DNA of 64,000 nucleotides, taken from Hanleya hanleyi (lineage: Eukaryota > Mollusca > Polyplacophora > Lepidopleurida > Hanleyidae). Where the stretch lies: NCBI GenBank assembly GCA_036873755.1, contig JAVTVY010017392.1, forward strand, positions 434,001-498,000, given 5' to 3'. Below the pieces are notes generated by a model, which was not told where the DNA came from, made no database searches, and was given only the letters and a program-made list of their open reading frames with translations. This document shows positions 22,561 through 35,340 of this stretch, one piece after another. A program made the position numbers and the translations under genes. Every line of letters begins with the position of its first letter. Position 1 is the first letter of the stretch.

Positions 22561-24974
22561 CTTCCTGTACCAACAACAACAACAACATTGCGGAGCTGCT
22601 GTTGTCGCTGTTGGCAGAAAACAAATGCTTAGAAGTCCGCATGGAGGCCTGAGCATCATCAAAGAAGTTTCCTGGTTGTTTTAACCGAGAGCAGTGTCTT
22701 CAAGATCAGCATCTTCAACCTAAAGGTAATTTCTGGTGTCTAAGCGCTCCTTTTTCACGGAAGGTCAACTCATTCAGCAGATTCAGAACAGATTCAATTT
22801 CCAACGTAGACAAAATCGGCGGTACAGACGAACTGAAGGCCCATGGACGAGCCCAGACATATGATGGAAGAAAGCGAGCAGAATTATAAACCATTCACAA
22901 TTATGTAACACCGCCACAGATAACCCCCCCCCCCCACCCTTTCCACTAACATGAGAATAAGTGGCTAGTTCATCAAACTACCATGCAGTGTTTTCAGGAA
23001 AGTATACTTTAAGGAACCCGCAAAAACCTTAGTAGTCGGGTCTCCAGACAATGCACCCCTCTCCCCTTCCACTCCACATACATTTACAATAATGGAGGGT
23101 TACACCATCATGTAGGATACTCTGTAAAAACAACTGTACCCCAGTACACAAAATTGCACATCCACAAATAACTGTGTATTGGTACACAAGATGTGTAGGT
23201 TTTCTTCAAAATTGTGTACCACTGGAACACAATTATTGTGGATGTGCAATTTTGTTACCGCGATTGTTTTTAGAGAGTACCTCCTTGAATTATATACAGC
23301 GACTGCGCCCATTAACATAAGCAGTCGATTCAGGCAGGGTTACGTAATTTTGAATGGTCTCTGAATTCACTATATTTCCACAAACAGCATAGTCTTATAA
23401 GTCAAAACACCATTGAAATACCTGGGATGTCCATCGCAACAACTTTATTTGGAAATGTAAATCATAACCAGTTATAAAGGCACTTCCCAAACAATACAGT
23501 GACGGTCTCCTCTGTGAGAAATAACAATCTGATGAGTTGAAGACCAAATACTGTCAGATATACCGCAATTATTCTGAAAGGTTGATTACGCTAGATGGTA
23601 GTGTAAGCTTACCAACCGATATTATTTCACTGTCTAACTGAACATCAAAGATAATGGACTAATATGCTCATGGGTTAAATTCACCGTCCTGCCATGCAAA
23701 ATGACCCGAAACAGCAATTGTACCAGTGAATGTTCATTCATTCCCCACAAATGTTCAACATTGATAGTGGAAATAAGAGTAATTCTATTGAAGAACAAAA
23801 AATAACATTTTACAAAATGATTAATCATTATTACATTAAACTTTCATGAAAGATTTTCTTCCTCTTTTTAAGTAGACTATTCAAAAGAAAACTAAAAAAA
23901 ACATTGTTTCGTGATTGAAACTGAAAGAAACTTATTCAAAGTGATTGATACACAAATACATGTACATAGAACATTTTGTGCTGCGAGGTTGTTTGTTGTT
24001 TGTACCAAAAAATGGAATATTTTAGTTATGGTACACCAAAATGGAATAAAATAGAAACTCAAAAATCCATACTCATGTATATAGGTTTTTCACCAGTGGA
24101 CCAGGAAGTGTTTGTCACTTTCTGTTTACACACCACCATCGTCTATCCAACTAATACAATATTATCTATGAAAGAATTCAAGGGATGATTGGCATAAAAT
24201 ACAACAGCATTTTGTTGTATTATACTCAGAATACTTGCAAGGCATCGTATGTCGTGGTTCCTCAATACCAGGGCCAATGAAGTAGTACTGTATATTAGTG
24301 CAAAATAGCTGCTTTAAGTTTCAAATGTGAAATATACTGTCTATCGATGGAGTAGGCGCATGTAATTTTCAGGCACACCTGTCAATCATAACGATAGCGG
24401 AGGTGATGCCCTAGGATAAATTTGAAATAAATAAGAATTTTCAACATTGGCTTACCCATCTCAAGACAATGTGCACATCGGCTGAATTACGGTCAGATGC
24501 AGGGTGTGTGAATTTAAACATTGAACTCGCGAATCCACGGTACATAACTTTATATCATGGCCAATTATATCAGTAGTTCCACTCACATTATCATTGTTGT
24601 AGGACCAGAAGATATCAAGTATTGGGTCTTTCAAAGTGACTACTCTATATTTAGTATTTGTTAACTTAAACAAAGCCAATCTCAATTATTGTTGCATCTT
24701 TTTAAACATGTTAAAGTTGAAATGCAAAGGTTTTTAGATTCTTCTTTTAGTATTTTATATAACATGTATAAGTTGAATAATGATAAAAAATATCGGTATA
24801 TCTGCTACCGGTACTTGATTTAATTTGAATTAGTTTTTCTGGTAGAATCTTTTGAAATGTTGGTTCCCCAAGCCCAGCTGACTTCCAATTTGCACACAAT
24901 CATCACTACGTAATCTTTCCTTTCCTTACTTCCAGCCACCTGAAGACGAAACATTACAAGCATGGACATCAGAC
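22561..24974. other. Non-coding; one small hairpin repeat
   Basis: Apart from a hairpin at about 23112-23278 I find nothing I can name. There is a C-run near 22925 and short AT-rich sequence. Frames here are below 80 codons with no motif. Confidence 0.5.
23112..23278. repeat. ~167-bp inverted-repeat (hairpin) element
   Basis: The left arm CTCTGTAAAAACAA... and the right arm ...TTGTTTTTAGAGAG pair. Inside, AAAATTGCACATCCACAA (about 23151) pairs with TTGTGGATGTGCAATTTT (about 23236), and GTACCC-AGTACACA pairs with TGTGTACCACTGG-type text. It resembles a small foldback MITE. Confidence 0.65.
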
Positions 24975-24987
24975 CTGTGACATAAAA

Positions 24988-25153
24988 GGGTGAGTGAGTA
25001 GTAGGGTTTAACGTCGTTTTCAACCTTGTTTCAGTCATATCACGATAGTGCCTACATGTGCCAGTACATGAGAGTGCTCACAGTTCCTATTACCCTGGAC
25101 ACTGATCTGCCCAGCCAGTACAGCACCGGTCACCCATCCAAGTATTGACCTAG
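24988..25153 (+). mobile_element. SINE flanked by a perfect 13-bp target duplication
   Basis: The direct repeat CTGTGACATAAAA lies at 24975-24987 and again at 25154-25166. The 166 bp between start with GGGTGAGTGAGTAG and include GGTTTAACGTCGTTTTC and TTTCAGTCATATCACGA, blocks I associate with molluscan SINEs. A long target duplication indicates LINE-assisted retrotransposition. No coding capacity is present, as expected. Confidence 0.75.
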
Positions 25154-25319
25154 CTGTGACATAAAATAGCCCAATGGGCTCCAATACCCCTCGGCCATGT
25201 CGGCTCTCAGTTATTGTCTAGTCATGCATTGAATACGATGTACTTTTAGAACTTTGACAACATCATGTATTGTAGGTTGACAAAAAGGTGATCTAATAGT
25301 GTTGACTGTAGTTCTATCA

Positions 25320-26050
25320 TTTTAGAAATACATAGAAATTGAGCCAGGTCGGCTTTTGCCAAGGCCTTAATTGATGTGAAAATTTTGCGGTGAGGTTCTG
25401 GTAGAGCATAATCAAATCAAGTAGTTTGATCTTGGAAATACTGATCAAAGTCAATCATCTTCAACAATTATCTGGTCTATTCTAACTTAATTACATATGG
25501 AACAAGATCTTATACACTTGAACATATAGAATTTGACCTTTTAACTTAGAATAGGTCAAGGTCAGTGATATTCAATAGACTTCAGGTTCAGGCATACATG
25601 GTATAAATTTGGACAAGGTAGATATACTCCTTCATGAAATATTGTACTAAATAGAATCTGATCTGTAGAAAATAGGTCAAGGTCAGTCATCTTCAGCACA
25701 CGGCTCTGGGCCATCGCCAGATGTATACATAGTATTAATTTGGAAAGCCTAGTAGCTACATTTCTTCATGTTATATCATAATTCAAAACATTTCATAACA
25801 GTATATGACCTTGAAAAAATAGGTCAAGGTCAGTCAACTGGAATAGGCTTCTAGGCAATCACGAATTGCATATTTAGTATGAATTTGGAGACCTTAGCTT
25901 TAATCTTTAAATAATGTATAGCAAATAATAGAATTTGACCTTGATAAAATAGGCCAAGGTCAGTCATTTTCAATAAGCTTCTGACCTTTCACCAGATGCA
26001 TAAGTGGTATGAATTTCAATGCCTGGCTCAACCCTCACAATTGGCCACAG
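25320..26050. repeat. ~120-bp diverged tandem repeat carrying AGGTCAAGGTCA
   Basis: The block GAATTTGACCTT...AATAGGTCAAGGTCAGTCA recurs at about 25549, 25671, 25816 and 25951 with one substitution in the last; further diverged units lie before it. Each unit continues CTTC-ATAGACTTC, CACCAGATGCATA and GTATGAATTTGGA. The direct repeat AGGTCA-AGGTCA contains the extended nuclear-receptor half-site TCAAGGTCA. Confidence 0.7.
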
Positions 26051-26205
26051 CATTCAGCAATTGCAGAGGTAATCCATTCACTTCAGCAATTTTTAACATG
26101 GTGCTAAATGGGAGTTATTTTGATGCCATGTGATTTTTACGAATGTGAGTTTTCCGAATTGTGAGAGATGCTGGCTATAATCCTTCTGAGAAACCGTGTC
26201 CACAG

Positions 26206-26222
26206 ACAGACAGACAGACAGA
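26206..26222. repeat. (ACAG)n microsatellite with repeat-family tail
   Basis: A CAGACAGACAGACAGACAG run is followed by ACCATTCGGGCACATTTGCC, which can fold on itself (GGGCA...TGCCC). It probably marks the end of the repeat family that starts at about 25320. Confidence 0.6.
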
Positions 26223-26794
26223 TGAAACAACGATGACAATACCATTCGGGCACATTTGCCCGAGGGATAACAAACCCAGATAAGTGATGCAGATTTCACT
26301 TGTGAAATCGACCAGGCTTGAGATACCAACTTTTCTAAAGCTACTAGCTAGTAGACAAAATACTTCTACATGTAATAAAACCAAAAGAAGTAAATAAGCT
26401 GATAGTTCCAACATTAACCCATGAAGAACATAAAAGACAAAATATGACCTTTGCATTTCACCTTTAAGCAGTGAATCACAGATTTTAATATACGGTGAAC
26501 CCTCATTATAATGAAATTCATTACACAATTTGGTCTTCTTTGAGCATGTTGAGATCAGTTAAACTAAAGTATGTCAATGATACATGTGGCTCGCAGATAC
26601 CATATCAAAAGCATATATTAAAATCTGATTTCATCATCCTTTTATTTGACAGGTTGCTCCTCTGTGGCGTTGCAATGCAGTCTAGGAGTCGCTTATTGTG
26701 AAGTTGAAAGGAAATTTACACTATAAAGAAATGAGTCTGGTAGAGTACAGTTCTCAAGTTCTGCCAATTTGACATCATGTTTCAAAATTCTTGG

Positions 26795-26900
26795 GACAGT
26801 CTCCGGCTGAGAATCTCAACTCTCAAATAGCAGATTATCCACACTGTGACAGTCTCCGGCCGAGAATCTCAACTCTCAAGTAGCAGATCATCCACACTGC
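26795..26900. repeat. 53-bp tandem duplication
   Basis: GACAGTCTCCGG starts at 26795 and 26848. The two 53-bp units differ at only a few positions. Confidence 0.9.
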
Positions 26901-28639
26901 GATGGCATTGGTTTTGTGCTTGGATTATTCACCACCATGAGGACAAGTGTACTGTAGCATGGGTTATTCTGTGAAGAAACATATACATGTATATCATATC
27001 AACATGCAATTAATATAATTTCTCACATATCTCGTATGCATTTAGAGAAGAAATTCACTGCAACATCACCAATTTAGATCCTTCATTCTTAGCAGTTAGG
27101 ACGAATTAATTAACACTGCGGCCTACATTGGAGAGAGAGAGAGAAATGAAATTCGTTAGGTGGAATCTAGTTTACATAATAAAACCTAATAATAATTACA
27201 AGATAACATGTTTTATTTCAGCATGTCTCGAGATTACTTAGACTTTATGAAAGTGCAGATTATTTACCTGTAAATTTCCAAATAAAATTTTGGAGTCACC
27301 GATTTTCAGCTACCAGCACCAAGATCTCCATACTACAAGGCATTGTCGACTGACAGATCAAGTGATGCAATATTTACTCCTACCTGCAAATGGAATAAAA
27401 CTTTGAAACTGCTTTAAAGTAATTTCAGTTGTATGTCCTCATTTGTCTTTATGATGAGCACCCATTGATTGAATCAATCTACTAACTTTCAATCACCACC
27501 AAAGTTTGCTACGAATCACTAATAAATTGTATCACCTCTTAAAGTGTAACTGTGGTACTTCTGTAAGTTTACATCATATTCAAGATAATCTTCCAAATCA
27601 TTGAATTTATACCCTGTTTCTTGTTTTACGACTTTAAATTTGACAATTTCAAAGTTATTAATGTTATTGTAATGCACAGCGCCACAAGCATATCGGAACT
27701 TGCGGCGTTATTATGGAACGATTATCCATCTCACAACGCAACATTGTTGATCTGTTCCATTCTCTGCACTGCCTCGACATCAAGCAGACTGTGCATCAGG
27801 ACGCTCAATTTATGACGTCAAAAAGGGCAGTGAAGATTTCTCCCACTGTAGAAAGTTGCCTTTGAACCCTCTGAGCCATAAAATGACAGAATGTTGGAAA
27901 AGACGTTTTATTATTCACATCGTTAACTTGAATATGAGGTGCACTTACACAAGTACCACTTTAATGTAGGAGAAACTGCGATCAGTCTTCTGCTTCTGGT
28001 CAGCTGCATATTGTACTGAACCATGAGTATTGATCAACACTTTCAGCAAAGTTATTTCCCTTGACAAAGGCAGGAGTTATCTAAAAATTCACATTCCAAA
28101 TCAAATTTAACAAGAGCCTGTAGGGCTTCAAAACATGCCCACACATTTGACCAGAATTAATATTTGCAATCTCAAATGAGAAAGGCATAAAGTAAATTGT
28201 AGACTCACAGATTTATGCCTACAAGATTAAGGTACCGGTAGTGATATACCTGAGGTTGTCATGATCCAGATTATTTTTATCACAGTGATTCTCCTTGGAC
28301 ATTTTGACCTCAAAATGAAAAGGGTTCCTATTTGCCCCATGTCTAAGGATAGGTGTATAAAGAGAGCAACTGGACAATTCTGTGCTTCAGTGATTAGTAT
28401 GTTTAAGAGGTATGTACATTAATTTTAAACGCAATGATAATGTGCACAGTATTTCAGCACTTCAAAAATGACCGACAGGAATGTCAAGGACAAATAGCTT
28501 AACTTGCTTTTCACATCTCATACATTAGCAAGCATTTCTAATCCAAACCCCCTAGCCTGAGTGAAGAAAGTGTCAGAAATGCAAAAGTAGCACAAGTTGT
28601 CTTGAAGCAAGGCTTGCTTGATAAAACATGATCTGTATT
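26901..28639. other. Non-coding, no gene recognised
   Basis: AT-rich sequence with a GA-run near 27133 and a TGACGTCA box near 27813. A 64-codon frame at 27621-27815 shows no motif. This may be intronic or intergenic. Confidence 0.5.
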
Positions 28640-31260
28640 GTCTGAGATCTGTGACGGGTCGTAGAGAAATCTGAAAACGATGAAAAATTAGATTCGATCG
28701 GCATAGTCTAGATAGAATCTATGACACATCATAGAAAAAATCTGCAACAAAACAGATGAACAGCAGATATACGATCTGCATATTCTGGGGTCTGTGACAG
28801 GTCAAAGAGAAATCTGAAACCAAACAGTAGATATGATCTGCATAGTCTGGGATCTGTGACTGACCATGGAGAAATCTGAAGCCCAACAGATGAAACAGTA
28901 GATAAATGATCTGCTGAAGCCAAACTGATGAAACAGTACATAAACGATCTGCATAGTCTGTGATGTGTGACAGGACATACAGAAATCTGAAACCAAACAG
29001 ATGAAAAAGTAGATACAATGGGATCTGTGACTGTTTGGGATATGTGACAGGTCAAAGAGAAATCTGAAACCAGAGAGACGAAACAGTAGATATGATCTGC
29101 TTTGTCTGGGTTCTGTGACAGTCCATAGAGAAATCTGAAATCAAAGAGATGTAACATTAGATATGATCTGCAATATCTTGGATCTGTGACAGGTCAAAAA
29201 GAAATCTGAAACCAACAGAAGAAACAGTACATACGGTCTGCAATGTCTGGGTACTATAACCAGTCACAGAGAAATCTGAAACCAAAGAGATGAAACGGTA
29301 GATATCATCTGCATAGTCTGGGTACTGTGACAGGTCCTAGGGAAATCTGAAATCAAAGAGATGTAACATTAGATATGATCTGCAATATCTTGGATCTGTG
29401 ACAGGTCAAAAAGAAATCTGAAACTAACAGATAAAACAGTACATACGGTCTGCAATGTCTGGGTACTATAACCAGTCACAGAGAAGTCTGAAACCAAAGA
29501 GATGAAACAGTAGATATCATCTGCATAGTCTGGGTACTGTGACAGGTCCTAGGGAAATCTGAAATCAAAGAGATGTAACATTAGATATGATTTGCAATAT
29601 CTTGGATCTGTGACAGGTCAAAAAGAAATCTGAAACTAACAGATGAAACAGTACATACAGTCTGGGTGCTATAACCAGTCACAGAGAAATCTGAAACCAA
29701 AGAGATGAAACAGTAGATATCATCTGCATAGTCTGGGTACTGTGACAGGTCCTAGGGAAATCTGAAATCAAAGAGATGTAACATTAGATATGATTTGCAA
29801 TATCTTGGATCTGTGACCGGTCAAAACGAAATCTGAAACCAACAGAAGAAACAGTATATACGGTCTGCAATGTCTGGGTACTATAACCAGTCACAGAGAA
29901 ATCTGAAACCAAAGAGATGAAACAGTAGATATCATCTGCATAGTCTGGGTACTGTGACAGGTCCTAGGGAAATCTGAAATGAAAGAGATGAAACAGTAGA
30001 TATGATCTGCATTGTCTGAGATCTGTGACAGGTCGTAGAGAAATCTGAAAACAAACGATGAAAAATTAGATTCGATCGGCAAAGTCTAGATAGAATCTAT
30101 GACACATCATAGAAAAAATCTGCAACAAAACAGATGAACAGCAGATATACGATCTGCATATTCTGGGGTCTGTGACAGGTCAAAGAGAAATCTGAAACCA
30201 AACAGTAGATATGATCTGCATAGTCTGGGATCTGTGACTGACCATGGAGAAATCTGAAGCCCAACAGATGAAACAGTAGATAAATGATCTGCTGAAGCCA
30301 AACTGATGAAACAGTAGATAAACGATCTGCATAGTCTGTGATGTGTGACAGGACATACAGAAATCTGAAACCAAACAGATGAAAAATTAGATACAATGGT
30401 ATCTGTGACTGTTTGGGATATGTGACAGGTCAAAGAGAAATCTGAAACCAGAGAGACGAAACAGTAGATATGATCTGCTTTGTCTGGGTTCTATGACAGT
30501 CCATAGAGAAATCTGAAATCAAAGAGATGTAACATTAGATATGATCTGCAATATCTTGGATCTGTGACAGGTCAAAAAGAAATCTGAAACCGACAGACGA
30601 AACAGTACATACGGTCTGCAATGTCTGGGTACTATAACCAGTCACAGAGAAATCTGAAACCAAAGAGATGAAACAGTAGATATCATCTGCATAGTCTGGG
30701 TACTGTGACAGGTCCTAGGGAAATCTGAAATCAAAGAGATGTAACATTAGATATGATTTGCAATATCTTGGATCTGTGACAGGTCAAAAAGAAATCTGAA
30801 ACTAACAGATGAAACAGTACATACAGTCTGGATGCTATAACCAGTCACAGAGAAATCTGAAACCAAGGAGATGAAACAGTAGATATCATCTGCATAGTCT
30901 GGGTACTGTGACAGGTCCTAGGGAAATCTGAAATCAAAGAGATGTAACATTAGATATGATTTGCAATATCTTGGATCTGTGACCGGTCAAAACGAAATCT
31001 GAAACCAACAGAAGAAACAGTACATACGGTCTGCAATGTCTGGGTACTATAACCAGTCACAGAGAAATCTGAAACCAAAGAGATGAAACAGTAGATATCA
31101 TCTGCATAGTCTGGGTACTGTGACAGGTCCTAGGGAAATCTGAAATGAAAGAGATGAAACAGTAGATATGATCTGCATTGGCTGGGTACTGCGACAGGTC
31201 ATAGGCAAATCTGAAACAAACAGATGAGGCAGTAGATATGATCTGCATTGTCTGGGCACT
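28640..31260. repeat. ~71-bp satellite with 212-bp higher-order units and 1378-bp block duplication
   Basis: The monomer is roughly GATCTGCATAGTCTGGGATC, then TGTGACAGGTCATAGAGAAA, then TCTGAAACCAAAGAGATGAA and ACAGTAGATAT. Monomers form a three-part unit of about 212 bp marked by GCAATATCTTGG. That marker occurs four times in block 1 (about 29170, 29383, 29595, 29798) and three times in block 2 (about 30548, 30760, 30961). Sequence at 28719-29018 recurs at 30097-30396, an offset of 1378 bp; the far end of block 1 recurs at an offset of 1166 bp, shorter by 212 bp. Minus-strand open frames of up to 142 codons are a by-product of the repeat. Confidence 0.9.
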
Positions 31261-31616
31261 GACAGGTCAAAAGGTCAACAGTCAAGTAATCACTCAGCTT
31301 GAAGATCAGGAAAATGAGAATATTTATCAGCAGTATATTTCAATTCAGGGCTGTGGAATGTGACCAAACTTCATGTATACCGTCATAGCAAACATTCATT
31401 TTGAGATGTGATCTCTCCAGTTCTAGAATATGCATTCTGTCTTTCGGATATGCCGAGCTCCTGTTGATTCTGAGGTCAAAAGTTCAACAGTTGCTGTATT
31501 CCTAAAGAAGCCAGTGCTCTATTTTGGGAAAGCTAATTAATTACAAAATTAATGTGTTTGTTTGGCTGGCGCATATTGAAGCCAATTTTGTCTCTTGTTA
31601 TAGAGCTGATGATACT

Positions 31617-31805
31617 TCACCCAGTCACATTATCCTGACGCTATGACTGGGTCAACCAGTCCTTGATCTATCCTCCTAATGCTGAGCATCAATGAAGGAA
31701 GCAACAAGTTCCAATTTTTAAGTGTTAGGTATGACTCGACCAAAGATTGATCATAGGACCTCCCACTTGTGAGGAGGATGCTCTAACCACTAGACCGTTG
31801 CAGTG
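31617..31805 (-). mobile_element. tRNA-related SINE, reverse orientation
   Basis: Minus-strand head: GTCTAGTGGTTAGAGCATCC, resembling a polymerase III A-box region, with a degenerate B-box-like block GGTCCTATGATCAATC. It continues through a conserved body (plus strand CCTAATGCTGAGCATC, AAGGAAGC, TTAGGTATGACTCG). This arrangement matches a tRNA-derived SINE common in molluscs as I remember it. A second, more diverged copy is at 60470-60650. Confidence 0.7.
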
Positions 31806-32407
31806 CAGTGAAATGAAGAGGCTGTTACTTACATGGGCATTGTAGGCGGTACAGACTCAAATATGAAGAGAACTCACTGAGGTCGACTTACAGTGGCTGC
31901 AAAACATGTACAGAGAAAAGTAACATTTAGCATTCAGATTTATTTCCTTTTTTTTTACATAGAATCACGAGTGAGAAGATTATTTTAGTGTTACTCAAGC
32001 ACCATACAGCCTGCATGGTCACGCTTTCATCTCCTGGTCATCAACCTCATATATTCTGAAAGATTAAATGATCATAGACTGGTAGAGTTAAAGATCTCAT
32101 CAGTCCTAAAGAATAACCTTTTTGACAAACTGATGGTCTAATACAGATTTAAACTACATTGAGATGATAGATTACACTCGTCTCAATGATGAAATCCACC
32201 ATGAAAATATATTCTTGCTATTCTCCCCTGACTGATGAGGATCTGGAATTGAGATTGCTGATGGATTTTCAGGAAAGGTTTCCTTGTTTCTTCTTGCACA
32301 GAAAAATATAAGGGAACAGCAAGATAAATCTTCTTAGTTCAGCAGTTTTGAGAACGATAAATTTAAATTTCATTTATTCTTGCAGTCCATGTACAAGCTC
32401 TACTCAC

Positions 32408-32482
32408 AGGCATAATGGTTAACACTATCAGAATACCCACCATGAAGCTCACAAGTGTCTTCAACCTGAGAATGCACTGAAC
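32408..32482 (-). CDS. Candidate internal exon encoding a membrane segment
   Basis: On the minus strand, a pyrimidine-rich CATTCTCTTGCAG acceptor precedes a 75-bp segment followed by a GTGAGTAG donor. In phase 0 the segment has no stop and reads VQCILRLKTL then VSFMVGILIVLTIMP. It would give a positively charged residue pair followed by a hydrophobic stretch of about 16 residues, like a signal anchor. The other two phases are less convincing (one has a stop). A downstream acceptor (about 31912, ...GTTTTGCAG) leads to a segment with early stops in all phases, so either the gene ends there or the true next exon is elsewhere. I do not recognise the protein. Confidence 0.35.
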
Positions 32483-34660
32483 CTGCAAGAGAATGATATT
32501 TATTTTATCATGTTTAAGGCAACAGTATCTCTTTCTAGATTCAAGGCATGAAATGTTCAGAATTTCAGTCCTGGTCGAGGCTGTTTACTACTCAATTTTA
32601 TGTGAGATCCAAATAATATATTCACCAATTATTACTTTCCTGCAAATATAAACATGTAGTAAGTAGGCCTACTGGACAATTGCCATGGCACATTAACTTT
32701 AGGCCATCCATAATAATAGTTGTAACTAAGGTTCAATAATAGACATTGAACCTGATGTCTTCACTGTACTGCATTGTGGGAATCAGAAGTATAAATCCAC
32801 CATGCATCTTTGGACTACACAGGTGGAAACTGTAATTCAGTTGGCATGGATACACAATGCATCATGGGATAGAAAGAAGGATAAAATGTCATCAGGTTTC
32901 ATGGATATTGGTGAGTAGGTAGGTTGGAAGGCATTTTTATTTTATTTATAATTTAGCATTATCAAATGTGATTTTGACAAAACATTTATAAAACAAGATT
33001 GGAAATTGGCTATAGGTTATGCATGTAGATTTATTGGTATCTACTTATTTATAACTCAAAAAGTCATCATAACATTAATTTTTGAAAATTTTAAACAGAT
33101 CACTACTGGAATCCTTTATATTTCAAATACTAAAAAAATTAGGCTACCCAAAAATTGCTAAATATTTTTGGTAGGATGGTTACATCAAACACAGATCTTA
33201 TATAACAATGGCCCTACTCTGGTGAAGATGTAATCAGATCTACATATTGCCAGTTCATGGCATAACTACAAATTTGCTTGTGACATTGTCCAGACATGCC
33301 TTATTTTATTTCTTGTTCTCAGTGACTGTGGATCATCTGTCAGAATATTTCCAACATTATATGCTTCTGACCAGATTGCATTATCCTGGGTGACAGGTCA
33401 TTACAGGAACTCATTCGTGATATTTGTGACATTATGCTTATGTATTTGGATATAGACTGGTTGCCTCCCCTGTATATCCACACAGAAGACAGGTCATGAC
33501 CAGCATCGTTGATTCAAAATTCTGTCTGGATATAGACTCATTCTACACATTTCAGAATGTATCGTGTCCCAATAAACACTCCTGATCTGGAGAATGAACA
33601 GGCAGCGAAACGAATGCTGGCATAACCGGTCTACTGTATGGGCATACAGGGGAGGTAACCCCTGATTTGGATTCTCCATTCTCGGGACAGATGTCTATCT
33701 TGCCTAATACACAGTGTGTAAGCCTGTCCGCCTGTGATATATTTATGACGATGAAACTGTACGTCTTCCTGACGCAATCGTTGATGACACACAAAAACAT
33801 GAATTGCAGGCAAGCACCTAAAAGGTGCGTGGACCCCTCAGCCTGTTTTTTTTTAGTCCAGTAGGATCAGGGCTGCATCTAGAGCCAGTTTAGTTTTGGA
33901 AAACATATGGGCACCCAAAACTCAAATGAAACAAAAAACGAAAGTTTTGTTTTTGTTCAATTTGAAAAGATTTCTGAAGGAAATACTCCTAGAAAAAGCT
34001 TCTGGAAGCCTCAATATCGATCCGATTGCACAGCTGGGTATTGAATTTCATGTTAATAAACCTCTGTTTTGTGATTGATCACAGGCTCTTTGCGCCGAAA
34101 TTCACTTAAAAAAATTGGACCCTCAATAATGAATTACGAAAAGGAACTGGGAGTTTGGGATCGGAACCTGCAAAAAATCCCTCCGTATATAACAGACTTC
34201 GGTTTCACGTGAGTGATGTGCTGGGATTACAGCATGCAAGGAAGTTTAGCTTTATCAGTGGCAATTTATGCATTGCACAAGTGTGATAACAAGTAAACAC
34301 ACTTATTGACACAGGCCAACCCTTATCATTATTTGGGGGGGGGGGGAGCTCCAGGTATGCAAACTGATTCAAAATTGCACACAGTCAGGCTAAAAATGGG
34401 CTCTCCTAATCACTCGTTTTACATAATTTCCAAGGTACAGTAACATGTTTGGTGACAAAAATTGAAGCATTATGTTGTACCAGTTAAATGTGTGGACACA
34501 AATATGGTTCATGTAAAAGTTTTAGAATAAATTAGAATAGAATGATTTAATAGCAAAATTTAAGAAAAATGTTGTCCTTCATTCAATAATAATCATGAAT
34601 GGACCAGGCTTTCTTGTATCAGGGAACCTTCAAAATTCACAACGAAACATGCAACCAAGG
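32483..34660. other. Non-coding, no gene recognised
   Basis: AT-rich sequence with short frames only. A near-direct repeat links GGATATAGACTGGTTGCC-type text (about 33450) with GGATATAGACTCATTC (about 33529). There is a G-run at 34335-34346. Nothing indicates a conserved product. Confidence 0.5.
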
Positions 34661-34664
34661 GTTC

Positions 34665-35340
34665 CCGATGGGCATAGATAACAGTGCAAAAGCTAAGCCA
34701 TCAATAAATTAAAAAATTAAAAATCATGAAATTATCATAGCCATCTGAAAATCTAATCATTTCATCTGTCAACATTCAGGAAGCTCTCACCAAAGTTTGG
34801 TCAGGCCCGACTTGATAGATCTGCAGACATTCAGCGGACAAGAACATGTTGATGGGCATAGATAACAGTGCGGAAGCTAAGCCATCAATAAATAATAAAA
34901 ATTTTTTTTTTAAATCATGACATCATCATAGCCATCTGAAAATCTAATCATTTCATCTGTCAACATTCAGGAAGCTCTCACCAAAGTTTGGTCAAGCCCG
35001 ACTTCATAGATCTGCAGATATTCAGCGGACAAGAACATGTTGATGGGCATAGATAACAGTGCAAAAGCTACGCCATCAATAAATAATAAAAAAAAAAAAT
35101 TAAAAATCATGACATCATCATAGCCATCTGAAAATCTAATCATTTCATCTGTCAACATTCAGGAAGCTCTCACCAAAGTTTGGTCAGGCCCGACTTCATA
35201 GATCTGAAGATATTTAGCGGACAAGAAAATGTTGACGGACGGACGCTAGGACGGACGGACGCTAGGACGGACGGACGTACGTACATGGCAACGACAAGAC
35301 CCCACAGCCCTATGGGCTGAGGGGTAACAATTGTCATCTT
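34665..35340. repeat. 186-bp repeat in three tandem copies, with a (GGAC)-rich tail
   Basis: GATGGGCATAGATAACAGTG starts near 34668, 34851 and 35042, each copy ending AGCGGACAAGAAAATGTT or a close variant. Copies differ mainly in the length of an internal A-tract (for example 35084-35100). The third copy runs into GACGGACGGACGCTAG repeats (35234-35280) and a tail with CCCTATGGGCTGAGGGG. Confidence 0.9.

Noticed and set aside
27813..27822. TGACGTCA as a promoter element
   Set aside because: A single 8-bp word in 64 kb is expected by chance often enough; no TATA, CpG island or exon nearby supports it.
28640..31260. Minus-strand open frames of up to 142 codons with repeated F-R-F-L and Y-C-F-I blocks
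   Set aside because: They exist in two or three frames at once, follow the satellite period and change with it; a repeat protein would keep one frame.
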